Below, one piece after another: positions 1-8,876 of a stretch of 64,000 bases of DNA (position 1 is the first letter of the stretch; the number at the start of each line of letters is the position of its first letter). The notes under the pieces are model-generated. The model did not search any database. It was given only the letters and a program-made list of their open reading frames with translations, and was not told the DNA's origin. Where the stretch lies: positions 19,035 through 83,034 of the forward strand of contig JASCOI010000004.1 of the NCBI GenBank assembly GCA_029959665.1, given 5' to 3'. This stretch comes from Microbacteriaceae bacterium PS02333 (GTDB taxonomy: Bacteria; Actinomycetota; Actinomycetes; Actinomycetales; Microbacteriaceae). The translations under genes and the position numbers were made by a program.

Positions 1-89
1 ACCACCTGGACGTCGGCGGCGTCCTGCAGGAGCGCGACGATGCCCGCCCGGACGATCGGATGGTCGTCCGCCACCACGACCCGGATCAC
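1..89 (-). CDS. NarL/LuxR-type response regulator, N-terminus only (runs off window)
   Basis: Only the first 29-30 codons are in the window. The GTG start at 89 overlaps the TGA of the histidine kinase (GTGA), so the two are translationally coupled. The visible residues have the receiver-domain N-terminus: a hydrophobic beta-1 strand, then the acidic pair in VVADDHPIVRAG, which is typical of NarL/FixJ regulators. The HTH half lies outside the window. By family knowledge it would be phosphorylated by the adjacent kinase and would regulate the linked ABC exporter. Confidence 0.85.
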   Translation of the reverse strand, partial: MIRVVVADDHPIVRAGIVALLQDAADVQV

Positions 90-1330
90 CGGGTCACCTC
101 CGCCACGGGGTGCTGGACAGCCGGGAGGCTCGGCGCGGCCCCGGTGGGCAGGGTCGCCTCGACGACGGTGCCGCGTCCAGGGCCGCTGGTGATCCGGCAG
201 GACCCGCCCGCCAGGGCGAGGCGCTCCCGGAGGCCGCGCAGCCCGTGGCCCGCCGTCGGGTCGGACGCGTCGAAGCCGACCCCGTCGTCCGCGATCCGCA
301 GGACGGTCTGCTCCGGCGAGGGGAGCAGTGCGACGTGCACCGAGGCGGCGCGAGCGTGCGCGCGGACGTTGCCGAGAGCCTCCTGGGCGACCCGGAGCAG
401 CACCACCTGCGCGTCGCGATCCAGCGCGCAGTCGGGTGCGGCCACCGTCACGGGTGTGCCGGTCTCGCGCGTGTGCCGTTCGCCGAGGCGGTGCAGCGCG
501 CCGCCGAGGCTGTCGCGGGTGACGCCCGCGGCACCGGCGGCGATGAGGGCGCGTGACTCCTCGAGTGCTGCGCGGGCGGACTCCTCGAGGACGGTGAGGC
601 GTTCCTCGAGCGCGTCGGTGCGGTCACTCGCGAGGTCGCTCTGCGCGCGTTCGGTCAGCATCACGATCCCCGCGAGGTTCTGCGCCACGGTGTCGTGGAT
701 CTCCCGGGCCAGGCGCTCCCGCTCGCTGGCGATGCCTGCCGTGCGGTTCGCCTCGGCGAGGGACGTCTGCGCCGCGCGGAGCTCATCCAGGAGTCTGCGG
801 CGCTCCTCGGACAGGCCGGCGACGCTCGAGATCCAGACGCCCATGGCGCACGCGCCGACGACGCTGATGCCCTCGATGAGGAGGGTGCTGACGAGTGCCC
901 CGGCGCCGCTGGAGACCTGCAGGCCGATGCCGCTCGCGACGCCGATCGCGATCGAGAGGAGGACGGCGGTCCTGATGCGTTCGAACTGGCACCAGACCAG
1001 CGGGAACAGGATGCACTGCACGAACGCGGTGCTCGGGGCGACGGCGGGCAGGACCAGCGCGGCGGCGACGAGGAGGGGGAGGAACGCCGCTGCCGCACAG
1101 CGCTCGTCGTACCCACGGTGCCCGAACGCCGCGTACGCGACGACCAGGACGGCGATCGCGGCGTACGCGGGCCAGCGGGTGCTCCACGGGGACCAGCCGT
1201 AGGCGGTGATGAACGCCGTGAGGGCCATCGTCGCGGCGAAGAAGGCGTGCAGCCACCGGTTGCGCACCCAGGTCTCGCCGGTCATGCGGGTTCTGCCCAT
1301 GGTCCGAGCATCCCACTTCGGGGCCAGCAT
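86..1330 (-). CDS. NarL-family sensor histidine kinase (HisKA_3)
   Basis: 414 residues. The N-terminal half has about five to six hydrophobic membrane segments (residues ~25-175). A coiled linker follows, then the HisKA_3 box REIHDTVAQNLAGIVML with phosphoacceptor His ~212. The C-terminal HATPase_c domain shows AQEALGNVRAHARA (N box), DDGVGFD (G1) and GHGLRGLRERL (G2). The ATG at 1330 overlaps the permease stop (TGATG), which fixes the start, and the stop overlaps the regulator start. The order ATPase, permease, kinase, regulator is the usual actinobacterial arrangement for a two-component system that senses a drug or envelope signal and controls its own exporter. The ligand cannot be read from the sequence. 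Confidence 0.9.
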   Translation of the reverse strand: MLAPKWDARTMGRTRMTGETWVRNRWLHAFFAATMALTAFITAYGWSPWSTRWPAYAAIAVLVVAYAAFGHRGYDERCAAAAFLPLLVAAALVLPAVAPSTAFVQCILFPLVWCQFERIRTAVLLSIAIGVASGIGLQVSSGAGALVSTLLIEGISVVGACAMGVWISSVAGLSEERRRLLDELRAAQTSLAEANRTAGIASERERLAREIHDTVAQNLAGIVMLTERAQSDLASDRTDALEERLTVLEESARAALEESRALIAAGAAGVTRDSLGGALHRLGERHTRETGTPVTVAAPDCALDRDAQVVLLRVAQEALGNVRAHARAASVHVALLPSPEQTVLRIADDGVGFDASDPTAGHGLRGLRERLALAGGSCRITSGPGRGTVVEATLPTGAAPSLPAVQHPVAEVTR

Positions 1331-2118
1331 CACGCGTCCTTGCGGTTCCACCGGAACGTGAGCGCACAGGCCACCGTCCCGAGGACCAGCCATGCACCCA
1401 ACACGAGCGTTCCGAGGCCCAGCTGCCACGAGCCTCCCGGCTCGGCGGACGCGAACGCGTCCGGCAGGAAGACCGAGCGCATCCCGCTCGCCATCCACCG
1501 CAACGGGAAGACCGACGCCACGTTCTGCAGCCAACCGGGGAGCTGCGTAAAGGGGAGGTAGACGCCGGAGATGAACTGCAGGACCAGGACCACGGGGACG
1601 ATCGTCGCGGTGGCGCGGCGGCCCTCGCGGGGGAGTGCAGAGATCGCGATGCCGAGGACGCAGCTCGTCGCGATGCCGAGCAGCATGATGCCCGCGAAGC
1701 GAGCCCACTTCTCGGGGTCGGTCGGCAGGTCCACGCCGAAGACGATGCTCGCGATGCCGATGAGCAACGCCGTCTGGAGGATCGTCGTGACGAGGACCAT
1801 GCCGATCTTGCCGATGAAGTAGCTCAGCACCGGGAGTGGTGTGCCGCCGAGGCGCTTCAGGGTGCCGTCGCTGCGCTCGGTCGCGATGTCGACGCCGAGC
1901 GACTGCGTGCCGGAGAGGAGGAAGCCCGTCGCCACCAGGCCGGGGAGGTAGTACGTCGCGTAGTCGACGCTGGCGCTTCCTGCTCTGATCTCGGCGGCGC
2001 TGCTGAAGGCGACCGAGAAGAGGGCCAGCATGATGATCGGGAAGAGGAAGGTGAAGAACACCGCGTCGGGGGCGCGGAAGTAGGAGCGGATCTCGTAGGT
2101 GATGCGGGCGGTGTTCAC
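1330..2118 (-). CDS. ABC-2 type exporter permease
   Basis: 262 residues from the GTG at 2118, which overlaps the ATPase stop (GTGA). An upstream extension is possible but reads as out-of-frame shadow of the ATPase gene. It has about six membrane segments with the ABC2_membrane profile: a first segment after YFRAPDAVFF, the conserved FLLSGTQSLGVDIATERSDG loop that precedes GTLKRLGGTPLP, and a final segment ending before a short cytoplasmic tail. It would pair with the upstream ATPase to export an unknown substrate, perhaps an antimicrobial. Confidence 0.9.
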   Translation of the reverse strand: MNTARITYEIRSYFRAPDAVFFTFLFPIIMLALFSVAFSSAAEIRAGSASVDYATYYLPGLVATGFLLSGTQSLGVDIATERSDGTLKRLGGTPLPVLSYFIGKIGMVLVTTILQTALLIGIASIVFGVDLPTDPEKWARFAGIMLLGIATSCVLGIAISALPREGRRATATIVPVVLVLQFISGVYLPFTQLPGWLQNVASVFPLRWMASGMRSVFLPDAFASAEPGGSWQLGLGTLVLGAWLVLGTVACALTFRWNRKDA

Positions 2119-2951
2119 TTCTTTTCGACCATTTCCAGGTAGACGTCCTCGAGGGACGGGCGGATGACTTCGAGATCGCGCATCGGGTCGTTCGTCCTTC
2201 GGATGAGCGTTGCCGGGTCTTCTGTGCGTGTTTCGTGCAATTGGCTCTGGCTCGTCCACCTGACTCTCGGGGTGCGGGCCTCGGCGCCACCCAGCTCGTC
2301 GATCGGGGCGAGGTCGAGGAGCCTGCCGTCCGCGATCACCGCTGCCCGGTCCGCCAGGTGTGCGGCCTCGTCGAGGTAGTGCGTGGTGAGGAGGATCGTC
2401 GTGCCCTCCTGCTGGACCTGGTTCAGGAGGTCCCAGAACTGGCGGCGGGCCTCCGGGTCGAAGCCGGTCGTCGGTTCGTCGAGGAAGAGGACCTCGGGAC
2501 GGCCGATGATGCCGAGAGCGACGTCGACGCGGCGGCGTTGGCCACCGGAGAGCCGCGCTATGCGGGTGTTGCGCTGTTCCGCGAGCCCCGTGGCGTGCAG
2601 GGTCTCCTCGACGTCCCGACGCCTCGGGTAGAGCGCTGCGAAGTGGCGCAGTTGCTCGGCCACCGTGACGTTCGGGGACTCCGCGCTGGACTGCAGGACG
2701 ATGCCGATCCGGGCGTTGTGGCTGCGGCTCGTGCGGGCGGGGTCGTGGCCGAGGACCGTGACCGTGCCGTCCGTGCGCGATCGGTAGCCCTCGAGGATCT
2801 CGACCGTGGTGGACTTGCCGGCGCCGTTGGGGCCGAGGAGGGCGAAGGTCTCGCCGGCCTCGATGGTGAAGGAGACGTCGTCGACGGCGAGCTTGCCGGT
2901 GGGGTAGCGCTTCGTGAGGTGGTGGACCTCGATGGCGGGGGTGGCGGGCAT
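2115..2951 (-). CDS. ABC exporter ATP-binding protein
   Basis: 278 residues from the ATG at 2951. The nucleotide-binding domain is complete: Walker A GPNGAGKST (~41-49), Q-loop GIVLQSS, signature LSGGQRRR, Walker B VLFLDEPTTGFD and switch His in TTHYLDEA. The C-terminal ~60 residues are the variable extension typical of drug-export (DrrA-like) ATPases. It is the first gene of the four-gene operon. Upstream DNA is a broken alcohol dehydrogenase, so the operon promoter must lie in or next to that relic. An open frame continues upstream through the poly-G tract but is not coding. Confidence 0.92.
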   Translation of the reverse strand: MPATPAIEVHHLTKRYPTGKLAVDDVSFTIEAGETFALLGPNGAGKSTTVEILEGYRSRTDGTVTVLGHDPARTSRSHNARIGIVLQSSAESPNVTVAEQLRHFAALYPRRRDVEETLHATGLAEQRNTRIARLSGGQRRRVDVALGIIGRPEVLFLDEPTTGFDPEARRQFWDLLNQVQQEGTTILLTTHYLDEAAHLADRAAVIADGRLLDLAPIDELGGAEARTPRVRWTSQSQLHETRTEDPATLIRRTNDPMRDLEVIRPSLEDVYLEMVEKK

Positions 2952-3034
2952 GAGACCAGCGTGGTGGGTCCTCGTCACTGGCGGATCGGTGGACGGGGTG
3001 TGGTTTGTATCCTCCGGTCGGAGGATGGCCGCGT

Positions 3035-3760
<726 letters not shown>

Positions 3761-3897
3761 TTGCTGCGCTTGGCCTACCAATCGCAGCGACTCCGGGTGA
3801 GTTCTCGTTGGCTCGCCCAGGTATTGTTGCGTCACATCTGAGATATCAGTAGGTTCGCTCTGAGCAGGGCAAGGTGGCGCCGCCGGGAGGGAAGAAC

Positions 3898-4611
3898 ATG
3901 CTCATCGAGGGAAACCGTGGATCCAGGAGCGCCGCACTTGGTCTTGTGACGGTGGGGTTGCTCATATCGGCGGCGCTCATCGGTTCGCCGGCTCAGGCTG
4001 CTGGAGACGATCCAGTCCTTTCGTCCGAGAGCGCCGGCGCGCTCACGGAGCAGGACATCCGCCTCGTCGACGGGGCGCTGTTCGGAGTCGGACCAATCGC
4101 CGCCCAGCTCGGCACGAGCATCGAGTCCGCCTTGTCCGGCGAGGAGCTCGAACGCGTCACCGCATATGCGCGTGACGCGCGCGAAGGGCTCGTCGCAGCG
4201 AGCCCCGAGGTCGTCGATCGAGCCGTGGACAACATTCGGTCCGGCTCAGTGAACTCCGTCTCCGATGGCTTCAAGGAACTCGGAACGGCGTTCAACGCGT
4301 ACATCAGTGAGACGTACACCGAAGAGGAACTGAAGGCGGCGACCGAGGAGTACAACTCGACTCCGGTTGTGCCGATGTGCGGCGCGGTCGCGGTGTGTGT
4401 CGCAGCGGTTGCAGTGGCCGCGTACGCGGCAGCAGCTGTCCACAACGCAGCAGTCCTCACGGCAGCTGCCGCGGTGGTGGTGTCCGTGTACCTCTGGTGT
4501 GGGGCATGGACCGGATGCGGGCGTGGGACCGAGGTCACTGGAAGCGAACGTGTGAAGCAGGAGAAGTTGCTGGCCAACGCAACCCGCGTCGGTCAGTCGC
4601 TGCCCGCATGA
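3898..4611 (+). CDS. sdpC: SdpC-like secreted antimicrobial peptide precursor
   Basis: 237 residues from the ATG at 3898, chosen because GGGAGG lies 7 nt upstream. A Sec signal peptide (~residues 10-33, ending SPAQAA) is followed by a soluble pro-region and then a very hydrophobic Ala/Val-rich C-terminal peptide beginning CGAVAVCVAA (Cys161, Cys167). This matches Bacillus SdpC, whose mature 42-residue SDP toxin starts with a C-x5-C disulfide loop followed by a hydrophobic stretch. A second C-x5-C (WCGAWTGCG, ~200-206) follows the hydrophobic stretch and is not in the Bacillus peptide. The next two genes are SdpA- and SdpB-like, in overlapping order. Known role of the family: collapses the proton-motive force of competing cells. 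Confidence 0.85.
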   Translation: MLIEGNRGSRSAALGLVTVGLLISAALIGSPAQAAGDDPVLSSESAGALTEQDIRLVDGALFGVGPIAAQLGTSIESALSGEELERVTAYARDAREGLVAASPEVVDRAVDNIRSGSVNSVSDGFKELGTAFNAYISETYTEEELKAATEEYNSTPVVPMCGAVAVCVAAVAVAAYAAAAVHNAAVLTAAAAVVVSVYLWCGAWTGCGRGTEVTGSERVKQEKLLANATRVGQSLPA

Positions 4612-5177
4612 ACATGAGACTCGCCGGGCGCGTCGTGGTCTCTGTCGCGACCTTTGCCGTGGCCACGGTCGGCTTCGCCTCCCTCCCCGTCGGCATTCAT
4701 GCGTCCGGCTTCGTTGCTGACGGTCTGCATGCGGTTCAAGAGATCACGCCCCAAGGCTGGGGGTTCTTCACCCGTGACCCCCGTTCTCCGATCACGCAGG
4801 CTTGGCTCATGACCTCGGGTGGGGAGTGGGAAAACGTGACTCGGGGTCCGAACGCGACGTTGCGGAACGCGTTCGGGTTCAATCGCTCGTCACGACTCGA
4901 TGAATACGACGTCTCACAGGTCACGGGCTCACGCGATGTCGATGAACTCTGGACGGACTGCACCGGTCGCTCGATCGCTCAGTGTGCGGGGCGTGCGGCT
5001 TCCAACCGCGGAGTACAACAGTGGACGGCCGGAGGGTACGACCTCCGGCTCTGCGGCGAAGTTCTCCTGCTCGCCATGGATCCGGTACCGATCGACTTCG
5101 CGGGCCTCCAGTACGAGCCCGCGACCAAGGCCATCCGCGCGACAGTTCGATGCGATTTTCTGGACGGGCGCAGATGA
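4608..5177 (+). CDS. sdpA: SdpA-like toxin-maturation protein
   Basis: 189 residues. The ATG at 4608 overlaps the sdpC stop (ATGA), so the genes are coupled. One N-terminal membrane segment (residues ~5-28) precedes a soluble domain with the SdpA hallmark PQGWGFFTRDPRSP. Three to four Cys (CTGRSIAQC, LRLC, RCDF) suggest an extracytoplasmic, possibly disulfide-bonded domain. In Bacillus, SdpA and SdpB are both required to convert pro-SdpC into active SDP, although their chemistry is not fully defined. A longer frame upstream (from 4377) is out-of-frame overlap with sdpC and is not used. Confidence 0.82.
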   Translation: MNMRLAGRVVVSVATFAVATVGFASLPVGIHASGFVADGLHAVQEITPQGWGFFTRDPRSPITQAWLMTSGGEWENVTRGPNATLRNAFGFNRSSRLDEYDVSQVTGSRDVDELWTDCTGRSIAQCAGRAASNRGVQQWTAGGYDLRLCGEVLLLAMDPVPIDFAGLQYEPATKAIRATVRCDFLDGRR

Positions 5178-6151
5178 CCTCCAGTGCTCTGCAAAACCAC
5201 CGCCGCGGCGGGCAATCTCGGGGAGCATCCTGGGAGCGCTACATCTCGGCCATCAGTCCGTTCACTCCGGTGCTCGGACTTGTGCGGTCTCTGCTGGCAG
5301 CGGCCGCCTTGCTGACACTCGTGCTCACTCCGACTGATCAGCTGTTCTTCCGGAGTTCGACGTTTCCGAGCGGTGCGAACTGCGGAAACAGCACGTCGTG
5401 GATGTCGCTGTTCTGCATCGGTGCCGCGAACGGACATCTCGAAGTGACGAAGTGGGTCGCGGTGTTCGTACTCGGCGTCGTCGTCACCGGGCTGCTGCCG
5501 GCGATCACTGCCGTTCCGCATTGGTGGGTCACCTGGAGCCTGATGGCGTCGAGTACCGATGTTGATGGCGGCGACCACCTCGCCGCGAACCTGGCTCTCA
5601 TCCTCGTTCCGCTCGTGCTACTCGATCGACGCCGCTGGCACTGGATGCGAGACGGGCAGTACTCCGGTCGGAGTTCGTGGGTCGTCGTGATCGGGTACGC
5701 CTGCCTCGGCCTCTGGTGTCTCCAGATGATGGGGGTGTACTTCCAAGCGAGCGTCGCGAAATTCGCCGTGCTCGAATGGTCGGACGGGACGGCGCTCTGG
5801 TACTGGATGCAGAACCCGGTGTTCGCCCCAGCCGGAGCTGTGGGAGAAGTCGTCCGACTGGCTCTGCAGTGGTTGCCAGTCACGATCGCCGCGACGTACG
5901 GCACGCTGGTGCTGCAACTGGGACTGGTCGGCGCCGTCTTCATGCCCGAGCGAGCTCGACGCCTGCTCCTGGCCTTGGCAGTCGTGTTCCACCTTGCCAT
6001 CGCTTTGTTGATGGGGTTGTGGAGCTTCTCCATCACCATGATCGCCGCTGACCTGCTGCTGCTCCGCCGTCCTCACGAGTCGCGGAGCCTCACGAGCGTG
6101 ACGCACTGGAGGTCACCACTGGAGAGGATCCCGCACAATGTCAGTGCCTGA
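5174..6151 (+). CDS. sdpB: SdpB-like multi-membrane toxin-maturation protein
   Basis: 325 residues, ATG at 5174 overlapping the sdpA stop (ATGA). About seven to eight hydrophobic segments span residues ~25-310, a length close to Bacillus SdpB. The first half has an extracytoplasmic loop containing FPSGANCGNSTSW and C-I-G, then conserved VTWSLMAS and QASVAKFAVLEWSDGTALWYW. The Q-A-S-V-A-K...W.DGTA.WY pattern is that of the SdpB/HTTM (vitamin-K-dependent carboxylase-like) membrane family. With SdpA it should mature the SdpC-like peptide. Confidence 0.85.
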   Translation: MTSSALQNHRRGGQSRGASWERYISAISPFTPVLGLVRSLLAAAALLTLVLTPTDQLFFRSSTFPSGANCGNSTSWMSLFCIGAANGHLEVTKWVAVFVLGVVVTGLLPAITAVPHWWVTWSLMASSTDVDGGDHLAANLALILVPLVLLDRRRWHWMRDGQYSGRSSWVVVIGYACLGLWCLQMMGVYFQASVAKFAVLEWSDGTALWYWMQNPVFAPAGAVGEVVRLALQWLPVTIAATYGTLVLQLGLVGAVFMPERARRLLLALAVVFHLAIALLMGLWSFSITMIAADLLLLRRPHESRSLTSVTHWRSPLERIPHNVSA

Positions 6152-6629
6152 CAAAGAATTCTCCAGCCCGGCGGACCGGGGGGTCGTCGTCGGAACACTG
6201 ATGGTGCTCATGCCCATCGCCGTGATCGGGCTCGCGGGCGCCGCTGTCCGGCGATTCGATGCGCCTTCGCTCGTCGTGCTCGTTCTGCTCTTCAGCGCGT
6301 TGATCTGGATGACGGCGCTTGCCACGAGAGCAGCCGCATACGTCAAGTGGTCGCAGGAGCAGGTCACCGTCGGTCTGGCCCCCTTCTGGCGGAATCGTTT
6401 GAGACGTTCTGACATCGTCGAGGTCACCGTCGTCCGGATCGACGCCTATGCCGACTACGGCGGATGGGGGATCAAGGGCTCCGCGCGCAGTGCGCACGGG
6501 AGGCTGTACTCGGTGGGCGGGGACTCTGCCGTGCGTATCCTGGCGCGAGACGGCCGAACGTTCGTCATCGCGTTCAAGGACGGGGAAACACCGGCCCGTA
6601 TCCGCGGCGCGTTGCAATCCGCCGATTGA
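6138..6629 (+). CDS. Two-TM PH-like protein, candidate SDP immunity
   Basis: 163 residues. The ATG at 6138 lies inside the sdpB end (14-bp overlap). Two membrane segments (residues ~17-37 and ~43-65) form an N-terminal hairpin. A beta-rich cytoplasmic domain follows with VKWSQEQVTVGLAPFW, VVRIDAYADYGGWGIKG and VGGDSAVRILARDGRTFVIAF, resembling bacterial PH-like membrane proteins. In Bacillus, immunity is given by SdpI, a larger DUF1648 membrane protein, with SdpR as repressor; neither is here. Position as last gene of the operon and membrane topology make it the best immunity candidate. That role is inference. Confidence 0.7.
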   Translation: MSVPDKEFSSPADRGVVVGTLMVLMPIAVIGLAGAAVRRFDAPSLVVLVLLFSALIWMTALATRAAAYVKWSQEQVTVGLAPFWRNRLRRSDIVEVTVVRIDAYADYGGWGIKGSARSAHGRLYSVGGDSAVRILARDGRTFVIAFKDGETPARIRGALQSAD

Positions 6630-6748
6630 CGTGCCGGACCCTCGAACCGACGGGAACCGCGCTGTTCCGTGCACGCTCGGCGCTGAGAACTCACGCGCTT
6701 GTCGGGCCGTCTGCCGGGGCGTTCAGTGGGTGGGTCGCGCGGTCCTTG

Positions 6749-8116
6749 TCAGCTGCCGGCGCGACCGAGCGCGCCCACCCACAACCCGTCCCGCGCTCGC
6801 GTCATCCCGACGTACAGCTCGCGGCGGTCGAGCTCTCGACGCTCGCGAGCGGCAACGGATTCGGTGTCGGGAGCGTCCGCGAGGAGCTTCGCAGGGACGT
6901 GCGGCAGCAGGACCTGCTTGAACTCGAGGCCCTTCGCGCGCTTGATGGTGCCGACGCGGACCATGTCCGAGCTCTTGCCCGCGTAGTTCTTCAGCGAGAC
7001 GGACGGCACACCGGCAGCATCGAGGACCGCCTTGACCTTGTCGGCCTGCGGGTTCGTCGCGGTGAGGATCCCGACGTCACCGCGGCCGGTCCCGACCCGA
7101 CGGAGGACCTCGTCCACGCGTGCGAGCAGCGCGGCGTCGTGCTCGTCACGACTCACGAAACGGTGGACCCCAGGCTGCGGGCCCGAACGGGTGACCGCAG
7201 AGACCGCGTCGCCGGCGCCGTCCACGCCTTCGATGTCCACGAACTGGTCGTCCGCGACCATCTGCTTGGCGAAGTCGAGGATCTCGGCGGTGTTGCGGTG
7301 GTTGACGTCGAGGACCACACCGCGACCGGCCAAGCTGATCCCGACCTCACCGAGCGTGTAGCCGCCCGGGTAGATCGTCTGCTGGCCGTCACCGATGAGC
7401 GTGAGTCCGTCGGGGCGATCGCCGACGAGACCGTGCAGCAGTGACACCATTGCGCACGACAGGTCCTGCGCCTCGTCGACGATCACCGCGTCGTACCGGT
7501 CGAGCACCTGGTCACGCAGCGCATCGCGGGCGAGCAGGACCAGGTCCTGGAAGTCGCAGACACCCCGGCTCCGCAGGTTCGTCGAGTAGGCCTCGTACAA
7601 GTCCCACACCGCCTGCCGGACTTCGACCGGCAATGCGTGCTTCCGCCCGACGCGTGCCAGGTCGGCGTACTCGTCGAAGTGCGTCAGCCCTCGGCCCTTG
7701 ATGACGTGGCTGATCTCCTCCTCCCAGTACCGGCGCGTGAAGCGCGCGGCGCGCAGTGGACTGGAGGTTCCGATGACGTTCCACGCATCGGCGAACGCGC
7801 GCTGGGCCTCCAGGCTGTCGATGCGGAACGCGACCCCGCGCTCCTTCAGAAGCTGGCTGGCGAACGCGTGGACGTTGACGAAGTCGACGCGGTCGACCAT
7901 GTCGGGCGCGAGACGTTCGAGGAGTGAGTGCAGGACCGCGGGGAGGGTGCGGATGTAGGTGGTGAAGAGGACGCGGACTCCGGTCGCGCGCGCCAGGTAT
8001 GCGGCGCGGTGCAGGCCGACGACGGTCTTGCCGGTGCCGGCGGCACCGCGGATGCGTGCGGGGCCGTTGAAGCTGCGGCGGACGAGTTTCGCCTGGACGG
8101 GGTCGAGGAAGGCCAT
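6749..8116 (-). CDS. UvrD-like SF1 helicase, probably N-terminally truncated
   Basis: 455 residues with the SF1 core: Walker A GAAGTGKT (~24-31), motif Ia FTTYIRTL, motif II IVDEAQDLS, motif III LIGDGQQTIY, motif IV-like VNHRNTAEI, motif V IKRAKGLEFKQV and motif VI YVGMTRARDGL. Homologues usually carry ~150-250 residues before the Walker A region. Here in-frame codons upstream of the ATG (GAVEPW) look like continuing homology but stop at a TAA eight codons before it. The remaining N-terminus is not recognisable. It is therefore probably a decaying gene, although the helicase core itself is intact. No partner gene is adjacent. It lies convergent to the SDP operon. Confidence 0.7.
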   Translation of the reverse strand: MAFLDPVQAKLVRRSFNGPARIRGAAGTGKTVVGLHRAAYLARATGVRVLFTTYIRTLPAVLHSLLERLAPDMVDRVDFVNVHAFASQLLKERGVAFRIDSLEAQRAFADAWNVIGTSSPLRAARFTRRYWEEEISHVIKGRGLTHFDEYADLARVGRKHALPVEVRQAVWDLYEAYSTNLRSRGVCDFQDLVLLARDALRDQVLDRYDAVIVDEAQDLSCAMVSLLHGLVGDRPDGLTLIGDGQQTIYPGGYTLGEVGISLAGRGVVLDVNHRNTAEILDFAKQMVADDQFVDIEGVDGAGDAVSAVTRSGPQPGVHRFVSRDEHDAALLARVDEVLRRVGTGRGDVGILTATNPQADKVKAVLDAAGVPSVSLKNYAGKSSDMVRVGTIKRAKGLEFKQVLLPHVPAKLLADAPDTESVAARERRELDRRELYVGMTRARDGLWVGALGRAGS

Positions 8117-8876
8117 CCACGGTTCGACAGCGCCTTAAGGACACGGTGGAGGAAGGGTCCTGGATTTACTCGGGCTTGATGACAGGGGCGGTCGCGGGCG
8201 AGGACCGTGGCGGGTACGACTATCGGCGTTAGTGCCTACTGCTCGGGCGTCTGTCGCTAGCCGGCGATGGTGGGGAGAAGTGCGAGGACGGCGGCGAAGA
8301 AATGGTCGACGCGAGTGGCTAACAGGCGCCGGCCCCGCTTCGTGACCTCTGCGGTGAGGTCGTGGACGCCGACGACATCGACCGATGCGACCTCGCTATG
8401 CACCCACGTCTGACCCGCGAGGGCGACAACGGCGTGAACCTCTCCGGGCGGAAGGCCGATCTCCGCCAGGGTGGCGAGGTTCGCGACGTCGTCCTGGCCG
8501 CGGGAGATTCTGCCTGGTGCCGGAGGACCTACTCCTGGTTGCGTTAGCGAGAGGTTTCCACGGGTGCCGGATCACCGGCGATTATGACCGTTTGTCGCCC
8601 CGACGGGCGTCCGACTGCCCGGAGCGTGCGGTCCTAAACGACGTCCGGCATGTCTGGCAAGCACCGACGTCCGCATCCTGGTCCGCTAATCGAGCCTTGT
8701 TCCAGGACGCATCACGAGGAAGTGCGGAACCGCGGCGCTCAAGAGACCTAAGTCGTTGTGTTGGTCGAGCTGAAACCGCGCGACGTATCAGCTGCGCGTT
8801 GACGGGCGATGCCCGGGCAGCACCTCGCTTTGTGAATGTGCTCGGTCAAGCGTGTCGTCGACCGGCTGGACGATGA
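8117..8876. other. 760-bp stretch without a convincing gene
   Basis: No complete gene is supported between the helicase fragment and the small coiled-coil protein. On the minus strand a ~105-codon open stretch (about 8560 to 8257) has strong GC-rich third positions and ends with residues such as TKRGRRLLATRVDHFF before a TAG, but it has no credible start and opens just after a TGA. It looks like a gene remnant of unknown family. The remainder (8560-8876) shows nothing recognisable. This fits decay or recombination at the DISARM-distal edge. Confidence 0.5.
8257..8560 (-). pseudogene. Unidentified gene remnant
   Basis: A minus-strand frame is open from just after a TGA near 8563 to a TAG at 8257. 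Third codon positions are almost all G or C, as in neighbouring real genes. No ATG or GTG with a Shine-Dalgarno sequence is seen at its start. The C-terminal residues (DLTAEVTKRGRRLLATRVD) loosely recall the end of a winged-helix regulator, but the match is too weak to name. It could also be chance. Confidence 0.3.
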
